64,000 nt of DNA from Owenweeksia sp963758205 (lineage in GTDB: Bacteria > Bacteroidota > Bacteroidia > Flavobacteriales > Schleiferiaceae). Made by a program: the position numbers and the translations under genes. Positions 60,294 through 64,000 of the stretch are shown piece after piece. The stretch's first letter is position 1. Each line of letters opens with the position of its first letter. The stretch lies in contig CAVWUM010000001.1 in assembly GCA_963758205.1 (NCBI GenBank), positions 744,001 through 808,000 of the forward strand, written 5' to 3'. Below the pieces are notes generated by a model that did no database searches, was not told where the DNA came from, and was given only the letters and a program-made list of their open reading frames with translations.

Positions 60294-61412
60294 TTAATCC
60301 ACCCAATCAGCAATAAAAAGGTTGGTGTTTCTGGTGCCACCATTAAACCTGTTGGATGAAAAAATCAGTTTTTTTCCATCATAGCTAAACATGGGGAAAG
60401 AGTCAAATTGTTCATCAAAGGTAATTTGCTCCAGGCCGGTGCCATCCACATTTATCATAAACAGGTTAAAGGGAAATCCGCGTTTTGACTTGTGGTTTGA
60501 TGAAAACACGATTTTTTCCCCGGAAGGGTGAAAAAACGGGGCCCAGTTGGCATTGCCCAGGCTGGTAACCTGCTTCAGTTCTGACCCATCCACGTTACAC
60601 ACGTACAGCTCCATATTGGTAGGTTTTACCAGTCCGCGGCCCAGTAGCTCCTTGTATTCCTTTATTTCTTCATCGGTTTTTGGCCTTGAGGCACGGAAAA
60701 CCAATTTGGTACCATCAGGTGAAAAGAAAGCGCCACCATCATAACCCAAACCACTGGTAACCTGCTTTTGGTTGCTACCATCAACATCCATTGTCCAGAG
60801 TTCAAGGTCGCCACTTCGGGTAGAGGTAAACACAATTTTATCTCCCTGTGGAGATAATGTGGCCTCGGCATCATAGCCGGGTGTGTTGGTCAGTTGCTTT
60901 TTGATGTTCCCTTCAAGATCAGCCACAAAAATGTCGAAGCTCTCGTAAATGGGCCATACATAGCCTTCTTCGCGGCCTGGCTCTGGCGGGCACGCATCAC
61001 CACCTAAATGTGTGCTGCCATAAAGTACTGTTGTATCGCCCGGCATAAAATAGCTGCAGGTAGTGCGGCCTTTACCGGTGCTCACCATAACCGGAGCCTT
61101 GCTTATCATATCATCGTTTTCAATATCAAAGTAAAAAATCTGGTCGCACTCCACGCCCCAATCACTGTTATTGGATTGAAACACGGCCATTTTATCATTA
61201 AAGGAAAAGTAAGCCTCAGCATTATCGCCACCGTTGGTTAGCATCCCAATATTTTTAAGATGCGTTTCGCCCTCAAGCACTAGGGTATCGGCAGGAGCTT
61301 CTACTTTTGTAGTGTCGGCCGTACTTTCGGTAGCCGTTGTTTCTCCGGCTTGCTGGCAGGCCCAGGCACCGCTCATTAATATTGCACTTGATACAAGCAG
61401 TTTCAATCTCAT
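60294..61412 (-). CDS. TolB-like (PD40/WD40-like) beta-propeller lipoprotein
   Basis: The 372-residue protein has a lipoprotein-type signal (SGAWAC, Cys19), a Thr/Glu-rich linker, then PD40 repeats from about residue 50: GYDAEATLSPQGDKIVFTST, RSGDLELWTMDVDGSNQKQV, GGAFFSPDGTKLVFRASRPK, ANWAPFFHPSGEKIVFSSNH and SFPMFSYDGKKLIFSSNRFN. It is a periplasmic or surface propeller of the TolB type, but not beside tol genes, so a scaffold or peptidase-accessory role is equally likely. Confidence 0.88.
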   Translation of the reverse strand: MRLKLLVSSAILMSGAWACQQAGETTATESTADTTKVEAPADTLVLEGETHLKNIGMLTNGGDNAEAYFSFNDKMAVFQSNNSDWGVECDQIFYFDIENDDMISKAPVMVSTGKGRTTCSYFMPGDTTVLYGSTHLGGDACPPEPGREEGYVWPIYESFDIFVADLEGNIKKQLTNTPGYDAEATLSPQGDKIVFTSTRSGDLELWTMDVDGSNQKQVTSGLGYDGGAFFSPDGTKLVFRASRPKTDEEIKEYKELLGRGLVKPTNMELYVCNVDGSELKQVTSLGNANWAPFFHPSGEKIVFSSNHKSKRGFPFNLFMINVDGTGLEQITFDEQFDSFPMFSYDGKKLIFSSNRFNGGTRNTNLFIADWVD

Positions 61413-61444
61413 AGTGTAAAATTTAGGTGATAAATATTCTGTTA

Positions 61445-61693
61445 TTAGTAGTTCGTATTTTTTTTCGGAACAGGGTCATAGCCATGGGTTCCCCAGGGGT
61501 GACATTTTGAGAGCCTCTTTATGCCCAGCCAAATACCTTTCAGCGGCCCCCAGATTTGTATGGCTTCAATTGTGTATTGTGAACATGTGGGTACATGGCG
61601 GCAACTGTTAGGTAAAAAAGGCGAAATGGTCCATTGGTAAATCTTTACCAGAAATATAAAAGGCGCTGATATGATCTTTTTCAGAAAACCCAA
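61445..61693 (-). CDS. yidD: Membrane protein insertion efficiency factor YidD
   Basis: The 82-residue protein has the full YidD/DUF37 signature: IYQWTISPFLPNSCRHVPTC, SQYTIEAIQIWGPLKGIWLG and CHPWGTHGYDPVP. It supports YidC-dependent insertion into the inner membrane. Start is 5 bp after the cysS stop, so the two are co-transcribed. Confidence 0.95.
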   Translation of the reverse strand: MGFLKKIISAPFIFLVKIYQWTISPFLPNSCRHVPTCSQYTIEAIQIWGPLKGIWLGIKRLSKCHPWGTHGYDPVPKKNTNY

Positions 61694-61698
61694 ATTAC

Positions 61699-63177
61699 TT
61701 AGTTTATGGTGTATCCGGTTCCATCCTTGCCATCCTTAAGCTGAATACCTATGGCGGCCAGCTTATCGCGTAAGGCATCAGATAGTGCCCAGTCTTTGTC
61801 AGCACGGGCTTTGGCGCGCATTTCAATCAACATATTCATTACATCATCCAGCTTATCGTTATCTTTTTTTTCAGCTAAGGATTCAAGGCCTAAAACGTCA
61901 AATACAAAGGCATTCATAGTGCTTTTTAATTGCTCAAGGTCTTGTGGCGTCAACCCTGAAGGTTTGCCCTGATGACCGTTAATGAATTTAACCGCCTCAA
62001 ACAGGTGTGAGATAAGTATGGGCGTATTGAAGTCATCATTCATAGCATCGTAGCAATCCTTTCGCCAGGCTGCCTGGTCAAAGTTGCTCTCGCCTCCTGC
62101 TTCCAGCTTTTCCATATTCCGAATGGCGTCCATAAGGCGGAGATAGCCTTTTTCTGCGGCAAGCAGCGCCTCACTACTAAAGTCCAGCTGGCTGCCATAA
62201 TGGGCCTGCATCATAAAAAAGCGGGCAACGGTAGGGGCAAAGCCTTTTTCAAGTTTATCAGTGTTACCACTAAAAAGCTCATTGGGCAAAAGGGTGTTAC
62301 CGGTAGATTTACTCATACGCTGCCCATTTAGGGTAAGCATATTTCCGTGCATCCAGTACCTTACGGATTCTTTACCAGTTGAAGCCGTATTTTGAGCTAT
62401 CTCACATTCATGGTGCGGAAATTTAAGATCCATACCACCACCGTGAATATCGAATTGCTCGCCCAGGTATTTGGTGCTCATTACGGAGCACTCCAGGTGC
62501 CATCCGGGGAAACCCACACTCCATGGGGAGTTCCAGCGCATAATATGGCTGGGAGATGCCTTTTTCCAAATAGCAAAATCAAGCGGGCTGCGCTTTTCAG
62601 ATTGTCCATCCAATTCACGGGTGCCACTTATCAGTTCTTCTATTTTTCTACCGGATAGCTTGCCGTAGTTATGCTCCTTGTTATACTTTTCAACATCAAA
62701 ATATACTGAGCCATTAACCTCGTAAGCGAGGCCGGCCTCCATAATTTTTTTTACCGTATCAATCTGCTCCACAATATGGCCGGTGGCGGTAGGCTCAATG
62801 CTGGGTGGGTGGGTGTTGAACTTTGCCATCACCTCATGAAAACCCAAGGTGTACTGCTGTACAATTTCCATGGGTTCCAGTTGCTCCAGCCGGGCTCTTT
62901 TACTTATTTTATCTTCACCTTCATCGGCATCATTTTCAAGGTGGCCGGCATCTGTAATATTCCTTACATAGCGCACCTTATATCCCAGGTGGGTAAGGTA
63001 TCGATACACCATATCGAATGAAATGAAGGTACGGCAGTTACCAAGGTGCACATCGCTATAAACAGTAGGACCACAAACATACATTCCCACATTGGGTGCA
63101 TTTAGCGGTTCAAACTTTTCTTTTTTTCGCGTTAGCGAGTTGTTGATGTACAAATCATTTTCCTCGTAAAGTGCCAT
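61699..63177 (-). CDS. cysS: Cysteinyl-tRNA synthetase
   Basis: The 492-residue class I synthetase shows the HIGH region with zinc cysteine (MYVCGPTVYSDVHLGNCRTF, about 31-50), the second zinc cysteine and HHECEIA block, and KMSKS as RMSKST. A DALR-like helical domain closes the protein. It charges tRNA-Cys. It is followed by yidD and preceded by a structured non-coding element (63217-63339). Confidence 0.97.
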   Translation of the reverse strand: MALYEENDLYINNSLTRKKEKFEPLNAPNVGMYVCGPTVYSDVHLGNCRTFISFDMVYRYLTHLGYKVRYVRNITDAGHLENDADEGEDKISKRARLEQLEPMEIVQQYTLGFHEVMAKFNTHPPSIEPTATGHIVEQIDTVKKIMEAGLAYEVNGSVYFDVEKYNKEHNYGKLSGRKIEELISGTRELDGQSEKRSPLDFAIWKKASPSHIMRWNSPWSVGFPGWHLECSVMSTKYLGEQFDIHGGGMDLKFPHHECEIAQNTASTGKESVRYWMHGNMLTLNGQRMSKSTGNTLLPNELFSGNTDKLEKGFAPTVARFFMMQAHYGSQLDFSSEALLAAEKGYLRLMDAIRNMEKLEAGGESNFDQAAWRKDCYDAMNDDFNTPILISHLFEAVKFINGHQGKPSGLTPQDLEQLKSTMNAFVFDVLGLESLAEKKDNDKLDDVMNMLIEMRAKARADKDWALSDALRDKLAAIGIQLKDGKDGTGYTIN

Positions 63178-63216
63178 AAATCAATTTAAAATTGAAGAAG
63201 TTTTATAGGTAAAACA

Positions 63217-63339
63217 ATGACTTTTTTAGAAAACAGCCTAACGAGGCTCGCGAAACTTGGAGAGAGCGCAGCTTACTTTTTGTAAGCGAGCGAACGAGAA
63301 GTGAGCATAACGAAGTTAAGCGGTTTTAGGGAAAGTCAT
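63217..63339 (-). promoter_or_regulatory. Structured palindromic element upstream of cysS
   Basis: Outer arms ATGACTTTTTTAGAAAACAG (63217 onward) and the reverse complement of CGGTTTTAGGGAAAGTCAT (ending 63339) match over about 26 bp with small gaps. An inner hairpin GCTTAC-TTTTT-GTAAGC and GCTCGC / GCGAGC segments lie inside. It occupies most of the 162-bp folE-cysS gap and ends 40 nt before the cysS ATG, so it would be in the cysS leader. It could be a repeat or a leader structure. Confidence 0.5.
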
Positions 63340-64000
63340 CTAAGCGTCAAAAGTGGTTTTCATATTAATATAATCCAGAAAATCGCGCTTCACGCCATCC
63401 TGAGAAAACTTACCACCAAACTCTGCTGTAACGGTACTACTCTCAATATCCCTAATGCCTCGTGAGTTCACACATAAGTGTTTGGCATCAATAACGCAGG
63501 CTACATCATCTGTACCCAAAGCCTTTTGCAAGGCCTGCACAATTTGCTTGGTCATGCGCTCCTGCACCTGTGGCCGCTTGGCAAAATAGTCCACAATACG
63601 GTTCATTTTGCTTAAGCCAATTACAGTTCCACCGGAGATATAGGCCACATGAGCCCGCCCCACTATCGGCAAAAAGTGATGCTCGCAGGTGGAGTACACT
63701 ACAATGTTTTTTTCAACCAGCATCTCACCATATTTGTACTTATTGTCAAAGGTGCTGGCACGGGGTTCTTTATCAGGATCAAGGCCGGCAAACGTTTCTT
63801 TTACAAACATTTTGGCTACGCGCTGCGGGGTTCCCTTCAGGCTGTCATCTGTAAGGTCGAGCCCCAGGGTTTCCATTATCTTTTCAAAATGACCGCGAAT
63901 GGTCTCAATTTTTTCTTCATCCGAAAGTTCAAATGCATCAGCACGCATGGGCGTTTGGGCCGATTCAGAAATGTGTGCATCGCCCATGTCATCAGATCGA
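63340..64000 (-). CDS. folE: GTP cyclohydrolase I (5' end probably beyond the window)
   Basis: The T-fold enzyme converts GTP to 7,8-dihydroneopterin triphosphate for folate and related pterins. Zinc and active-site residues are visible in VYSTCEHHFLPIVGRAHVAY and CVIDAKHLCVNSRGI, and SKMNRIVDYFAKRPQVQERM is conserved. An ATG at 63987 would give 215 residues (MGDAHISESAQTPM), but the frame stays open through the window edge, and related proteins have a few residues before this motif, so the true start may lie outside. Confidence 0.93.
   Translation of the reverse strand, partial: RSDDMGDAHISESAQTPMRADAFELSDEEKIETIRGHFEKIMETLGLDLTDDSLKGTPQRVAKMFVKETFAGLDPDKEPRASTFDNKYKYGEMLVEKNIVVYSTCEHHFLPIVGRAHVAYISGGTVIGLSKMNRIVDYFAKRPQVQERMTKQIVQALQKALGTDDVACVIDAKHLCVNSRGIRDIESSTVTAEFGGKFSQDGVKRDFLDYINMKTTFDA

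Noticed and set aside
1..64000. CRISPR array, prophage, or tRNA/rRNA genes
   Set aside because: No regularly spaced repeats, phage structural genes, tRNA cloverleaf or rRNA segments were recognised; only tmRNA was found.

Overview
The window is chromosomal DNA from a member of the Bacteroidota, most likely a marine flavobacterium-like lineage (Cryomorphaceae/Schleiferiaceae type; this placement is inference). The reasons are: many secreted proteins with C-terminal type IX secretion (T9SS) sorting domains, SusC/FecA-style TonB receptors with an N-terminal carboxypeptidase-like domain, lipoproteins with Bacteroidota lipoboxes, a short 287-residue RpoD, a TamL-type lipidated assembly protein, a tmRNA tag reading GENNFALAA, a LruC-domain lipoprotein, and promoter-like TAnnTTTG boxes.

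Layout. 1-2635: a partial secreted beta-propeller protein (choice-of-anchor I) and a small secreted protein. 2637-8699: an iron-uptake-like operon on the minus strand (DUF4856 lipoprotein, imelysin-like lipoprotein, HTTM protein, TonB receptor). 8883-13180: two AraC regulators, an SRPBCC protein and two lipoproteins. 13188-24096: a nearly complete heme locus. hemA-C-D-E-F-B-L run on the minus strand, interrupted by a PIN/ribbon-helix-helix toxin-antitoxin pair and a four-helix-bundle (S23-type) gene. A PchR-like AraC gene and hemH run divergently. 24218-29693: a frameshifted membrane protein gene, a lipoprotein truncated globin, a TSUP transporter, a T9SS-exported thioredoxin-like protein and a LruC lipoprotein. 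29938-41719: typA, two paralogous PKD-repeat T9SS proteins, a sigma factor with its partner membrane/outer-membrane protein, an orphan T9SS tail protein and a large T9SS protein. 42024-42421: tmRNA. 42588-46565: an amino-acid dehydrogenase homologue, an acyltransferase pair resembling the glycine-lipid enzymes, and rpe. 46662-49229: an accessory island with an IS110-family element, palindromic repeats and a single-gene cassette. 49397-64000: housekeeping genes (rpoD, pnp, rpsO, accD, fbaB, tamL, a SpoU methyltransferase, a DMT transporter, corA, a PD40 protein, yidD, cysS, folE).

How it fits together. The left third is about iron and heme. An outer-membrane receptor operon, a heme biosynthesis locus running from glutamyl-tRNA to ferrochelatase (no protoporphyrinogen oxidase seen), and a heme-protein-like lipoprotein lie within 25 kb. 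The same type of palindrome lies upstream of the uptake operon and in the hemA/AraC divergent region. The centre is dominated by secreted T9SS cargo. The right third is conserved housekeeping DNA.

The most unusual structure is at 46.7-49.2 kb. An IS110-family recombinase gene is followed by a roughly 380-nt structured non-coding stretch that carries segments complementary to the element's left end and to its left target flank, as expected of a bridge RNA. The element appears to have split one arm of a long imperfect palindrome with AAC/GTT ends, reminiscent of an integron attC site, next to a single-gene cassette bounded by 10-bp inverted repeats. All complementarities were found by eye and were not tested computationally.
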